Source: an uncultured Bacteroidales bacterium
GTDB lineage: Bacteria > Bacteroidota > Bacteroidia > Bacteroidales > Bacteroidaceae
NCBI GenBank assembly: GCA_945836755.1
Contig: CAMAMB010000001.1
Location: 34,943 to 98,942, forward strand
DNA: 64,000 nucleotides
Reading direction: 5' to 3'
Numbering within the stretch: position 1 is the first letter of the stretch; each line of letters begins with the position of its first letter. Position numbers and translations under genes: made by a program. This document shows, in pieces, positions 42,143 through 51,769 of this stretch. The notes below the pieces were generated by a model, which worked only from the letters and a program-made list of their open reading frames with translations, was not told the origin of the DNA and searched no databases.

Positions 42143-42504
42143 TACTCAGATAATTAGTAGGTGAGGAGTAATGTCAATCGATAGGCTGAAACGTTTGTGG
42201 TGAGTAAATATGGGGAGGATATAGGCCGCGCCGACGTCGAAGGGTGACTGGCAAACGGGTATGGCATCGGGGGGCGAGGGCCACTATGTCCGCTGCAAAA
42301 ATAGTGCTTTTTTTAGAGAAGCGCCATTCATTTTGCTAAAAATCTCCTTGCCTTTTCGCCTTTCAATGCCCCCATAAAGGTGATCTTCACCCGCATGCGC
42401 TTGTTGTATATGGCTTATTATGAAAATATTGAAGCGTTTGGCCGGCACCGGAGGTGTAGGGCTTTCTTATGAAGCCGGTCGGGCGTCATTCTAAAAATCT
42501 TTAT
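42143..42504. other. Divergent control region between the sigma factor and the radical SAM gene
   Basis: About 360 bp without a gene. It holds the minus-strand -7 box at 42296-42303 (TATTTTTG) for the sigma factor. I see no repeats or long hairpins. Confidence 0.55.
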
Positions 42505-42512
42505 TACATTTG
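42505..42512 (+). promoter_or_regulatory. -7 box (TACATTTG) of the radical SAM gene
   Basis: Exact TAnnTTTG match, 24 bp before the TTG start, so the transcript would have a leader of under 20 nt. Confidence 0.6.
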
Positions 42513-42535
42513 CACCACGTTTTAACACAAGCCTC

Positions 42536-43444
42536 TTGCCCTGCTACACCACATATCGCCGGTTCCTGGCCAAGTTCTTCCCCTTCCCAGTACAAAAGTT
42601 GCCCCTTGATCTCGGGGCTACGTGCCCGGTGAGAGATGGGAAGATAGGGTGGGGTGGTTGTGCCTACTGCAACCGTAGCAGCTTCGTGCCGGCTTGCGCT
42701 TCGCCCTCGCATACTGTGAGCCGGCAGCTGGCGGAAGGGAAAGCCTTCTTCCGTCGCCGTCATTGCACCGAGCCGGAGGTTCGTTATCTGGCTTATTTTC
42801 AGAATGGTTGCAATACGTATGGCCCTGTGGATGACCTGCTTCCATACTATGAAGAGGCCCTTAGAGATGCCGAGGTCTGTGGGCTGGTCATAGCCACACG
42901 ACCCGATTGCCTCACAGAGGAGTGGGCAGAAGCCTTGCAGGCACTGGCGGAAAAGACGTTCGTACTCGTGGAACTCGGCGCAGAGTCCATTGATGACAAT
43001 GTGCTGGCGCAGGTGGGCCGCGGACACGACTTCGAGTGCACTCAACGTGCTGTCCATCTGTTGCATGCACACCACATCCACGTAGGGCTGCATCTCATCT
43101 TCGGCCTTCCCCATGAACGGCCTACCGTTTTTGCCGATACGGCTGAGGCCATTAGTCAGCTGCCTGTTGAGGTGGTGAAACTGCATCACTTACAGATACT
43201 TAAAGGCTCACGCATGGCTGAAGACTACCTCGCTGACCCTTCGCATTATAGGTTGCTTACCCTTGACGACTATGTGGAAGGCGTGGCCCAATTTCTGAGA
43301 AACCTGCCGCCCCAAATGGCCGTAGAGCGCTTAGTGGCCCAGGCCCCGGCGGACCAGCTGATTGCTCCTTCATGGGGCGTCAAACCCGATGTGGTGGTTG
43401 GCAGAATATGCCGACTCTTAGAAGGCCGGCCGGCAGGTGCCTGA
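42536..43444 (+). CDS. Radical SAM protein, TIGR01212 family
   Basis: 302-residue radical SAM enzyme of the TIGR01212/YhcC type. It shows the family N-terminus (YTTYRRFLAKFFPFPVQKLPLDLGATCP), the iron-sulfur cysteines in TCPVRDGKIGWGGCAYCN (C-x11-C-x2-C), then YFQNGCNTY, ATRPDCL, VELGAESIDDNVL and GLHLIFGLP. The conserved part starts almost at the first codon, so TTG at 42536 is the only reasonable start; no ATG or GTG lies between the promoter and the family core. Substrate unknown; YhcC-type proteins have been linked to tRNA or anaerobic metabolism without proof. A CCTTATATATATAAGG palindrome follows the stop. Confidence 0.9.
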   Translation: MPCYTTYRRFLAKFFPFPVQKLPLDLGATCPVRDGKIGWGGCAYCNRSSFVPACASPSHTVSRQLAEGKAFFRRRHCTEPEVRYLAYFQNGCNTYGPVDDLLPYYEEALRDAEVCGLVIATRPDCLTEEWAEALQALAEKTFVLVELGAESIDDNVLAQVGRGHDFECTQRAVHLLHAHHIHVGLHLIFGLPHERPTVFADTAEAISQLPVEVVKLHHLQILKGSRMAEDYLADPSHYRLLTLDDYVEGVAQFLRNLPPQMAVERLVAQAPADQLIAPSWGVKPDVVVGRICRLLEGRPAGA

Positions 43445-43468
43445 CACTCCTTATATATATAAGGTGTA
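43445..43468 (+). terminator. A/T-rich palindrome after the radical SAM gene
   Basis: CCTTATATATATAAGG (43449-43464), flanked by ACAC-T and T-GT. It could be a weak terminator or an operator for the next gene. Confidence 0.35.
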
Positions 43469-43576
43469 GGCGTGTCCTTCAGCTGAAGCCGGTTGATAGC
43501 CTTGACCGGATAGATAGTGGCCTTGCAAAGCCCTTCCCCCTACCTCCCTCTATACTGATAGCAATTTCTTCACACC

Positions 43577-44680
43577 ATGCTCCACCAGTTTCATGTCCTT
43601 CTGCCCAAGACGGGCAACTCTTTCGAAGAACAGTGCAACGACCTGCACGAACAGCTCTTCCATCTCTGCGAAGACAACGGCCTCGGGCTGTCACAGCTAC
43701 TCATGGCACGTTGCTATTTCTCGGATGTGGCCAATCAGCGCAGTCTGTTGGAGATGCACCCCTTGGGGAGACTGCTCACCAACTCGGGCGCTTGCAGCTA
43801 TGTGGAGCAGCCACCCCTTCACCCTGGCGTTAAGCTGGCTCTGAACCTGTGGTTCGTTCCGGCTGCCGACTGTCGGCGCAGAACTGTCAGCGTGGAAGAA
43901 GGCATGGCGGTAGAGGTGGAGGCCGAGGGACTGACTTACCTCTTTCATACCATGCGGCCCGAGACCTACGCAGCCGATGCCCTTGACTCTAAAGCCCAGA
44001 CAGAACTGGCCTTCAACCGGCACATAGACCTGTTGAAGCGTTACGACATGACTTTGAGCCGTCACTGCCATCGCACATGGATATACGTGCGTGACGTAGA
44101 CTGTAACTATCAGGGCGTGGTAGATGGACGCAATTACATCTTCCGGCGCGAGGGACTTACCGCCGCTACCCATTTTATTGCCTCTACCGGCATCGGTGGT
44201 GCGGTGCGTAACGCTAAAACCTTGTCTGCCATTGATTTCCTCTCAGTGAAGGGTCTGGATGACGGGAAGGTGGGCTACCTGCACGCCCCTGAGTTCCTAA
44301 ACTGCACCGTTGAATACGGCGTGGCCTTCGAACGGGGTACCTGGTTGGACCTGCCTTCCGGGCGTCTCTTCCTAATTTCGGGTACTGCCAGCATCGACGC
44401 TCATGGAAACTGCCTGCACGAAGGTGATGTGCTGACCCAGACCGGCCGCCTCTTTGTTAATATAGAGAAACTCCTCGCCTCAGCCGGAGGTCGCCTCGCC
44501 GATATGCAATATATGATAGTGTATCTGCGAGACATCGCAGATTACCATGATGTGAGCCGGTATCTGCGTCTGCGCTTCCCGAACATTCCCTTCTTGATCA
44601 CTGAGGCCCGTGTGTGCCGTCCTCAATGGCTTATAGAAGTGGAGACCATGGCCTTCAAGCCTCACCAATCACAGGGGTAG
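43577..44680 (+). CDS. Two-domain Rid/YjgF-fold protein (chorismatase-like)
   Basis: 367-residue protein with two YjgF-fold halves. The N-terminal half is degenerate (FEEQCNDLHEQLFHLCEDNGL, LLMARCYFSD). The C-terminal half has GRLFLISGTASIDAHGNCLHEGDVLTQ, NIEKLLASAGGRLADMQYMIVYLRDIADY, and ITEARVCRPQWLIEVETMA, in which the Arg and Glu match the RidA catalytic positions. A middle segment THFIASTGIGGAVRNAKTL resembles the substrate-binding segment of chorismatases (FkbO/Hyg5 type), which share this two-domain plan. Thus it may act on chorismate or a related enol, or be an imine/enamine deaminase. It follows the radical SAM gene by 132 bp with no clear promoter. Confidence 0.75.
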   Translation: MLHQFHVLLPKTGNSFEEQCNDLHEQLFHLCEDNGLGLSQLLMARCYFSDVANQRSLLEMHPLGRLLTNSGACSYVEQPPLHPGVKLALNLWFVPAADCRRRTVSVEEGMAVEVEAEGLTYLFHTMRPETYAADALDSKAQTELAFNRHIDLLKRYDMTLSRHCHRTWIYVRDVDCNYQGVVDGRNYIFRREGLTAATHFIASTGIGGAVRNAKTLSAIDFLSVKGLDDGKVGYLHAPEFLNCTVEYGVAFERGTWLDLPSGRLFLISGTASIDAHGNCLHEGDVLTQTGRLFVNIEKLLASAGGRLADMQYMIVYLRDIADYHDVSRYLRLRFPNIPFLITEARVCRPQWLIEVETMAFKPHQSQG

Positions 44681-45109
44681 ATTTAGGGAGTATATGGCAG
44701 GTGTCCCGCGGATATGAAATCTGTGAACTATACACTGCCGCGCTCCTTGGACATAACGTCCCCGCATGTTGCCTACTATCTTCGTGACTTCTCACCTCTT
44801 CACCAATCTTGATCGTGAGTGTGTGAGATATCATCTAAATCATCTTCTCACGTCTTCTGCCGTGCCAGGTACACCGCCGGGCTACCTTCTTGTGACTTTC
44901 AGCTACCGGGAAGAGCCTCTCACCATGCTTTTTTTTATTGAAACAGGTGTGCGGCTTGCAATATGCCACTCATAGTTACGTTATTGTAAAGATAGTGTGA
45001 CAATGCCGCTTCTCCGCCTGTGTAGAAGGGGTCAAAAAGTAATTGCTAATAATTCTTAATGACTTAAAAGAAAGCCTTGCCCCTCTTCCTTGTGGTTTCG
45101 AAAAACAAT
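44681..45109. other. Gap before the FAS1/SusCD operon
   Basis: About 430 bp with no supported gene; one 69-codon frame at 44766-44975 has no signal, motif or coding-like composition. From about 44930 onward the sequence becomes A/T-rich, marking the start of the compositionally different operon. Confidence 0.55.
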
Positions 45110-45117
45110 TAAATTTG
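45110..45117 (+). promoter_or_regulatory. -7 box (TAAATTTG) of the FAS1/SusCD operon
   Basis: Exact TAnnTTTG match 88 bp before the first gene; TTG 17 bp upstream (45090-45092) could be a slightly close -33 element. No other comparable box is visible between the seven genes. Confidence 0.65.
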
Positions 45118-45204
45118 CAAGCACAACTTATCATGTAGAGGGGTTAAATCAAAATCCCTTTCACAAATAGCTGAAAACAAATACTATAAAAATTATTATA
45201 ACCT

Positions 45205-48200
45205 ATGCGTATGAAGAACCGTTTTAGCAAAATGGGAAAGTCATTGCTTGGAGCAATGTGCTTGCTTTCGACATGCGGCATAACTTACTCGTGTTCCGAC
45301 GACTATGACCTGGACGAGAAGTCGCCATCGTTCCTCGGGGAGAGTATTTATGACGAGTTGAAGAAGAACCCGGAGTTTTCTACGATGATTGGGCTTATTG
45401 ACGATGTGGAGGAGTATAAGAGTGTGCTCTCCCGCACTGGCAGTAACACCCTCTTTGTGGCTGACGATGCGGCGTTTGACCGCTTCTTCAAGTCGGGCCA
45501 GTGGACTAAGCCCGATGGCTCATTGTACACTTCTTATAAAGAGTTGTCTCCTAACCAGAAAAAGATGCTTCTAAAGGGCTCTATTTTGAACAATGCCTAT
45601 GTGTTGGAGACAATGTCTACCCTTCAGGGTCCTATCAAGAACCTCTGTCTGCGTCAGTTGACCTCCCATGTGGCCACCGATACCATTCCATATTTTCAAT
45701 GGCAGCAGCTTCCTGATAACCAAAACAAAGGACAGCTCGGCCAGGATGGTCTCATCGCCAACGCTGATAAGCGTTTTTGGGATAAATATCGCAATCAGGC
45801 TTATGGGGGTATGTATCTCGCCCTCGACAAGACACAGCCCATGTTGACTCACTTCCTCGACGATCAGCTTCGAGAGAAGAATATCACCCATGAGGACGTG
45901 TCTTTTATTCTTGGCCTCGACTCAAAGGTCGACGTAAATGGCCAACCTAAGGTTTGGACGAATGAAGATACACGTAACCGTAGCTTTATGTATGGCAGTG
46001 AAGTCATCAAGGGTGACGTTACCTGTATGAATGGTTACTACGACGTGCTTGACGAGGTGATGGTCACTCCGTCCAATATGGCAGAAGTCATTCGTACCAA
46101 CGGTGAGACGAACCTCTTTAGCGCTATGCTCGATCGTTTCAGCGCTCCCTACTATGATAAGGAGTTGACCATGGCCTATAAGTCGCTCAATGCCATCACT
46201 GTGGACTCTATCTTCCAGAAGCGTTATATAGCCCAGCGTTCACAGAGTGGTATGCTGACGGTAGACCCCGATGGCGAGAGCCTCGGCGATTATCCAGCCC
46301 TTCTCTTCGACCCGGGATGGAATGCCTATTCCGTGGCCAACTCTACCAAGGAGCAGGATATGGCTGCCATGTTTGTGCCAAGCGATGAAGCTATGATTGA
46401 ATACTTCTCAGGTGACAATCAGGGCGCTATGCTCATCAAACGTTACAGCGCGGATTGGCAGAACCACGACCTTCTCTATAATCTCTATCAGATACCTCTC
46501 AATATCTTGCAGCCTCTCATTAATAACCTAATGAAGGAATCTTTTAACGAGAGCGTTCCCAGCAAGTATGGTACTATCATGAATGACGCACAGGACCCCA
46601 TGTTCACAAGCTCTATTGGCGTTAATTCAATCCAGGACTTCAAGGCTTATATGAAGAAGGTGATACTGGCCAACAACGGTATTGTCTACGTGATGAACAA
46701 TGTGATTGCTCCGGCTGACTATTCTTCAGTAATGGCCCCCCTGCTCTTCAATAAGGGCGTTGAGGTGGTGAACACGGTGCTCCACTGTGACGATAAATAT
46801 ACGTCTTCAAACTATACGGAAGCTCCTCTGCGAAAATTCTACAGTACATACTTCCGTTCCATGCAGTCCAGCTTCTCGTTCTTTGTTCCCAAGGATGATG
46901 GATTCAAGAAGTATGGCTATCCCGAGACGATGATATTTGCCAATAACTCACCTGCTTACTATCGCTACTGGTCCTTTGAACCTGCTGAAATTACAAATGC
47001 AAATGCCGGTAAGGTTATTGCGGTGAAGAGCATGGCATACAACTGGCGTCCTAATGGCGTGATGGATATTGACAAGGCTACAGCCTTCAGCGAATTTATA
47101 AGTAACCCGAACGACCCGGTTACCAATAAGTATGGTCAAATTAAGGCAACCCTTCTCGCCGAGATTATTGACAACCACATTGTGGTGCATGACAATGATG
47201 ACCTTCAGGGTGTGCTGAGCGGCCGCAACTATTATATCGCACGAAGTGGAGCTCCCATACACGTGAAGTCCCGTCCCAGCACTACCAATGGTGTTGGCAT
47301 GGTGGTGGAAGGTGGCCTTCAGATTAAGATGAACCAGGATAAATTCCCTGACAATGATCAAGTTTCTACTGTGGTGGATTTTCACAACATGAAGCCTGAT
47401 GCTAGTACCTATGGTAATGGTAAGACCTACTTCCTTGATCGTCCGATGATACCCACCATGACGACAACCTATGGCGTGCTGAATTCCACTCCCGAGTTCT
47501 CTGCTTTCTTTGAACTATGCGATGAGGCTTCACGCTACGAAACCCTTTATGAGAAACTCTTCCGTGGTAAGATGAAGGATACTGAATGGAGTAACGAGCT
47601 CCAGAAGTATCTGATTTTCACCACCAAGCGTTATACTAAGGTGGATGAGAAATTGGTGCGCTTCTTCAATAACTATCAGTATACTGTCTTCGTGCCTTCG
47701 AATGAGGCCATTGAACGTGCCAAGATGAATGGCCTCGTGACACTCGACCAAATAGAGCGTGATGTGGATAACGCCACTGACGAAAATGGCGTGATTGACC
47801 CGGATGTGCTGGAGATAGCTAAGGCACAGGTTACTCTCTATATGAACTTCCTCAAGTACCACTTCTGTGACCACTCTATTTTCGTTGACGATTGTACTGA
47901 CTCCAATGAGTGTATGACCAACTGTGTGGATGACAACACAGGAAACTACCTCAAGTATACGGTTGACCAGACTTCTAACAATCTGTCTATAAAGGTGAAA
48001 GATGATAGTGGTGTGGTGACAGCTGTTTATTCTATATCAGGGTCTACGAACCTACCTTATAATCTTATCGCTCGCGACTATGAACTTCCTAACTCTAACC
48101 CAGCAGAGTGTTATAGCTATAGCTCTCAGTCGCATGTGGTACTTCACTCACTCGGTGATACATATATGACGATACCTGGTCTTTCTGCCAATGCCCTTTC

Positions 48201-48264
48201 GTCTGCCTACAGCACTCCCGCTAAGGCTCGTGAGTTTGTGAAGAGATACAGAATCTTGAAATAA
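45205..48264 (+). CDS. Surface lipoprotein with several fasciclin (FAS1) domains
   Basis: 1019-residue lipoprotein; signal peptide with lipobox ending GITYSC (Cys 30) followed by SDD, which in Bacteroidetes favours export to the cell surface. FAS1-like units are visible at residues ~45-130 (SIYDELKKNPEFSTMI, SNTLFVADDAAFDRFF), ~300-400 (NLFSAMLDRF, AAMFVPSDEAMIEYF), ~510-600 (SFSFFVPKDDGFKKYG) and ~760-1000 (TPEFSAFFELC, YTVFVPSNEAIERAK, LKYHFCDHSIF). The repeated hydrophobic-FVPxDxAF/M pattern is the FAS1 H1 box. It is the first gene of the operon, 9 bp before SusC. FAS1 domains mediate protein or carbohydrate adhesion; here it probably lies over the SusCD complex. The ligand is unknown. Confidence 0.85.
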   Translation: MRMKNRFSKMGKSLLGAMCLLSTCGITYSCSDDYDLDEKSPSFLGESIYDELKKNPEFSTMIGLIDDVEEYKSVLSRTGSNTLFVADDAAFDRFFKSGQWTKPDGSLYTSYKELSPNQKKMLLKGSILNNAYVLETMSTLQGPIKNLCLRQLTSHVATDTIPYFQWQQLPDNQNKGQLGQDGLIANADKRFWDKYRNQAYGGMYLALDKTQPMLTHFLDDQLREKNITHEDVSFILGLDSKVDVNGQPKVWTNEDTRNRSFMYGSEVIKGDVTCMNGYYDVLDEVMVTPSNMAEVIRTNGETNLFSAMLDRFSAPYYDKELTMAYKSLNAITVDSIFQKRYIAQRSQSGMLTVDPDGESLGDYPALLFDPGWNAYSVANSTKEQDMAAMFVPSDEAMIEYFSGDNQGAMLIKRYSADWQNHDLLYNLYQIPLNILQPLINNLMKESFNESVPSKYGTIMNDAQDPMFTSSIGVNSIQDFKAYMKKVILANNGIVYVMNNVIAPADYSSVMAPLLFNKGVEVVNTVLHCDDKYTSSNYTEAPLRKFYSTYFRSMQSSFSFFVPKDDGFKKYGYPETMIFANNSPAYYRYWSFEPAEITNANAGKVIAVKSMAYNWRPNGVMDIDKATAFSEFISNPNDPVTNKYGQIKATLLAEIIDNHIVVHDNDDLQGVLSGRNYYIARSGAPIHVKSRPSTTNGVGMVVEGGLQIKMNQDKFPDNDQVSTVVDFHNMKPDASTYGNGKTYFLDRPMIPTMTTTYGVLNSTPEFSAFFELCDEASRYETLYEKLFRGKMKDTEWSNELQKYLIFTTKRYTKVDEKLVRFFNNYQYTVFVPSNEAIERAKMNGLVTLDQIERDVDNATDENGVIDPDVLEIAKAQVTLYMNFLKYHFCDHSIFVDDCTDSNECMTNCVDDNTGNYLKYTVDQTSNNLSIKVKDDSGVVTAVYSISGSTNLPYNLIARDYELPNSNPAECYSYSSQSHVVLHSLGDTYMTIPGLSANALSSAYSTPAKAREFVKRYRILK

Positions 48265-48273
48265 TCTATTACT

Positions 48274-51200
48274 ATGAATAAGTTTAAGTTCCTTTTTACG
48301 CTTGCGCTCTGTCTCTGCTGTTCGATGGCGTATGCACAGAAGCGTATATCAGGACGCGTCTGGAGTAAGGTGGACGGCCCAATTGTCATGGCGTACGTGG
48401 TGGAGCAGGATAAGAATAACCGTAACGTTACTGCGGCACAGACTGATGCCAATGGTAACTTCTCTATGGTTATTAAGAGTCCTGAGAACCGTCTGAGAGT
48501 ATCTTATATTGGCTACCAGACTAAGATTGTCCCCATTGGAGCCAATTCTAAGTTCAATATTGAGCTGATAGATAAGAATACCTTTAAGGATGCTGAGATT
48601 ACGGTTACCCGTAAGACCCGCTCTAATGGACTTGTTATTCCTGAACGCGAAATTTCTACGGCCCAGCAGACCCTTGATATGGACCGTATGGAAGGTCTCT
48701 CTTTTGAGACCGCAGCCGACGCACTTCAGGGTCAGATTGCCGGTCTTGATATCGTAGCTACTTCCGGTAACTTGGGTGCGGGTTCCAGTATGCGTCTTCG
48801 TGGTACAGCATCTATTAATGGTAGCCAGGAGCCTCTTATCGTAGTAAATGGACAGATTCTCGAAAACTACGACTCCTCACAGCTCGATCTCGAGAACATG
48901 GAAAATGAAGAGCAGTTCTCTCAGCTTCTACAGGTTGCACCTGAGGATATTCAGAGCATTAAGGTACTCAAGGACGCGGCTTCTACTGCTATTTGGGGTG
49001 CACGTGGTGCAAACGGTGTGATAGAGATAACTACTCGTCGTGGTGCCCGTGGTAAGACGAAAGTCAATTTCAGCTACAAGTTTTCAGGATCATGGCAGCC
49101 TGAGGGTATGAAGATGCTCAATGGTGATGGCTATACTATGATGTTGAAAGAGGCCTATCATAATGGTCGTACCCAGTCTGAAGAAAATTTGAGTATTGTC
49201 GAAATCATGTATCGTGACGACTATGCTTCCTACTATGGCAATTATAACAAGAATACTGATTGGGTAAAGGAAGTTACTCAGTTCGGTCAGTCTCACCAGT
49301 ATGGTCTTGCTGTATCAGGTGGTGGTGAAAAAGCCCAGTTCCGTGTGTCCGGTAACTACGAACACAGTACGGGTACCATTATCAAACAGGTGTATGACCG
49401 TATTACCACTCGTCTCGCCTTGGACTATTATGTGTCTGACCGTATCAAGTTTATCTCCGACTTCGCTTTGACATATACCAAAAACCAGCGAAATTATAGC
49501 GACGATATTCTTGGTCGTGCTTACAATGCTATGCCTAATATGTCAGTCTATCGGTATGAGAAGGACTTGAAGTCTGGCAACTACTACAATACTGGTGAAT
49601 ATTTTATCATGCCTCCCGCAGCAGGTGCTCCCGGTATGATAGAACCCAATAGTGGTTTGACCTCTTACTATCTTGGCGACATGGTGTCGAATGGAAACCC
49701 TGTTGCTCGTGCAAATAAGTCCTACAACAACCTTTCTTCCTATAATATTCAGCCTGGCTTCCAGATTGAGTACAAGTTCCTGGGTAAGAATAGTGACGAG
49801 ACCACGCTGGATTATAATGGTCAGCTCTATATGACTGCTCAGACCCAGACCGAAGAGGCTTATTTCCCTGGTTCTCTGACTTCAAGCAAGTGGAATGAAG
49901 GTATTAATCTTACTTCCAGCTATGACTCTAAGTCTCTTAATGTCAATACCCGCCACTCTCTGACTTTCCATCCTCATTTTGCCAATGATCGTCATGACCT
50001 TCAGATTATGGGCCGTTTCGAGATGAGCTCTTATACAGTCACCACACAGGCCATGAACTCTCAGGGTATAGCAGGTGGTATCTCCGACCCCACTGTCCCC
50101 GGTTACCTCTCAAACTCTTATACCAGCACCGGTGAAGGTCACTCTATGATGGCTCTTGGTACGATGCACTATGCCTTCAGTTCAAAGTACATTTTTGACT
50201 TCACTCTTACAGCCAATGGTTCTACCCGTTTCGGTAAAGGTAAGAAATGGGGCTACTTCCCCGGTATTTCCGGTCGTTGGAACATCAGTGACGAAGGCTT
50301 CTTCAAGCCTTTGAAGAAGGTAATTAACATGCTCTCAGTGGCTCCCGGTTGGGGTGTTAATGGTAACCCCCCCGGCAGTGAAGGTCTTATGTATAATACG
50401 TATAACACGAATGGCATAAAGTATGGTGGCCAGCAGGTCATTATCCCTGAGAAGCTCAAACTTGATAACATTCAGTGGGAGAAGCTTTACTCCTGGAACG
50501 TTGGCGTCAATCTGAATTTGTTTGATGACCTTTTCCAGTTTAACTTTAACGTCTATAACCGTAAGACGAAGGACCTCTTGAACTATAATGTTCGTATTCC
50601 TTCTACTACAGGTTTCCCCACTTTGAGCGTGGTCAATATAGGTGAGATGGAGAATAAGGGTTGGGAACTCTTTGCCAATACTCGTCCTATCCTAAAGTTT
50701 GGCAAGTTCCATGTAGTGCTGCGTGGTAATATCGCACAGAATATCAATACTATTACAAGTATGGATGCTTCAGTGCTTGCCGCTAATAACCAAGACTTCA
50801 CTTACACCAATGGCGCTATCATGAAGCGCGTGCAGATTGGTAATGCTCTCGGTGGTATCTATGGTTTCCGTTTCAAAGGCGTCTATGCCTTCGACTATGA
50901 TCATAATGGTTACTTCCTCAACGAACAGAAGAACCTCTACTATGATGCTGATGGCAACCCCAATGCAGCCGGTCTGTTCAATCGTCCGGATGACCCCACT
51001 TTCGGAAAGTACTATGACCCCAATAAGGCTAAACTCGCTCCTATCGTTTTCGATGCCCAGGGTAACGTAGTTTATGACAAGAATGGTAATCCTCTTCCCA
51101 TGTATTTCAACTACGGCGGTATCAATTACCAGTTCCAAGGTGGTGATGCAATTTATGAGGATATTAACCATGATGGTAGCATTGACGAGTTGGACATCGT

Positions 51201-51717
51201 CTACTTAGGTTCTTCTAATCCCAAGATTAATGGTGGTTTTGGTATCGATATTACCTATGGTCAGTGGCAGTTAAAGACCAACTTTAACTTCCGCATAGGC
51301 AATAAGATTATCAACATGGCCCGCCTTAATGCTGAGAGTATGATCAGCAACAAGAATCAAAGTGCTGCCGTGTCACACCGTTGGAGAAAGAACGGACAGG
51401 TGACTCAAATCCCACGTGCCATGAATAGCAACGTCATGGTAACGTACAACTCTCTTATCAGTGATCGTTATGTGGAACCGGGCGATTTCCTTCGTTTCCA
51501 GTACTTCCAGCTTTCTTATGGCGTGAAGGCCGAGAAACTCAAGAAGATTGGTCTTAGCTATCTCCGCTTCTACGCTTCCGGTAACAATCTTATCTTCTGG
51601 AGTAAGTACTCCGGAACGGACCCCGAGAAGTCGCAGTCTGGTTTCGATCCCTGTATGGACTATTCGCAGACTCCGCGCTCACGCTCCTTCACAGTTGGTG
51701 TTAACGTTGGTTTCTAA
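48274..51717 (+). CDS. SusC/RagA-family TonB-dependent outer-membrane transporter (copy 1)
   Basis: 1147-residue beta-barrel receptor. After the signal peptide (CLCCSMAYAQ) comes a carboxypeptidase-regulatory-like domain (ISGRVWS to YIGYQTKIV, residues ~22-100), then the plug: ALQGQIAGLDIVATSG, SMRLRGTASINGSQEPLIVVNGQI, and IKVLKDAASTAIWGARGANGVIEITTRRG, the diagnostic SusC/RagA sequence. The barrel ends in a typical ...GVNVGF with terminal phenylalanine. It pairs with the SusD protein 52 bp downstream and would import a bulky ligand using TonB energy. It lacks the STN domain that would signal to a sigma/anti-sigma pair, in line with the absence of such genes nearby. Confidence 0.96.
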   Translation: MNKFKFLFTLALCLCCSMAYAQKRISGRVWSKVDGPIVMAYVVEQDKNNRNVTAAQTDANGNFSMVIKSPENRLRVSYIGYQTKIVPIGANSKFNIELIDKNTFKDAEITVTRKTRSNGLVIPEREISTAQQTLDMDRMEGLSFETAADALQGQIAGLDIVATSGNLGAGSSMRLRGTASINGSQEPLIVVNGQILENYDSSQLDLENMENEEQFSQLLQVAPEDIQSIKVLKDAASTAIWGARGANGVIEITTRRGARGKTKVNFSYKFSGSWQPEGMKMLNGDGYTMMLKEAYHNGRTQSEENLSIVEIMYRDDYASYYGNYNKNTDWVKEVTQFGQSHQYGLAVSGGGEKAQFRVSGNYEHSTGTIIKQVYDRITTRLALDYYVSDRIKFISDFALTYTKNQRNYSDDILGRAYNAMPNMSVYRYEKDLKSGNYYNTGEYFIMPPAAGAPGMIEPNSGLTSYYLGDMVSNGNPVARANKSYNNLSSYNIQPGFQIEYKFLGKNSDETTLDYNGQLYMTAQTQTEEAYFPGSLTSSKWNEGINLTSSYDSKSLNVNTRHSLTFHPHFANDRHDLQIMGRFEMSSYTVTTQAMNSQGIAGGISDPTVPGYLSNSYTSTGEGHSMMALGTMHYAFSSKYIFDFTLTANGSTRFGKGKKWGYFPGISGRWNISDEGFFKPLKKVINMLSVAPGWGVNGNPPGSEGLMYNTYNTNGIKYGGQQVIIPEKLKLDNIQWEKLYSWNVGVNLNLFDDLFQFNFNVYNRKTKDLLNYNVRIPSTTGFPTLSVVNIGEMENKGWELFANTRPILKFGKFHVVLRGNIAQNINTITSMDASVLAANNQDFTYTNGAIMKRVQIGNALGGIYGFRFKGVYAFDYDHNGYFLNEQKNLYYDADGNPNAAGLFNRPDDPTFGKYYDPNKAKLAPIVFDAQGNVVYDKNGNPLPMYFNYGGINYQFQGGDAIYEDINHDGSIDELDIVYLGSSNPKINGGFGIDITYGQWQLKTNFNFRIGNKIINMARLNAESMISNKNQSAAVSHRWRKNGQVTQIPRAMNSNVMVTYNSLISDRYVEPGDFLRFQYFQLSYGVKAEKLKKIGLSYLRFYASGNNLIFWSKYSGTDPEKSQSGFDPCMDYSQTPRSRSFTVGVNVGF

Positions 51718-51769
51718 TCTTTGTCAGTGAGGGTTTTCCTTCCTACATCTATCATATATTCTATCTACT

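Noticed and set aside
44766..44975. 69-codon open frame before the FAS1 operon
   Set aside because: No recognisable features, no promoter, and it spans an A/T-rich control region.
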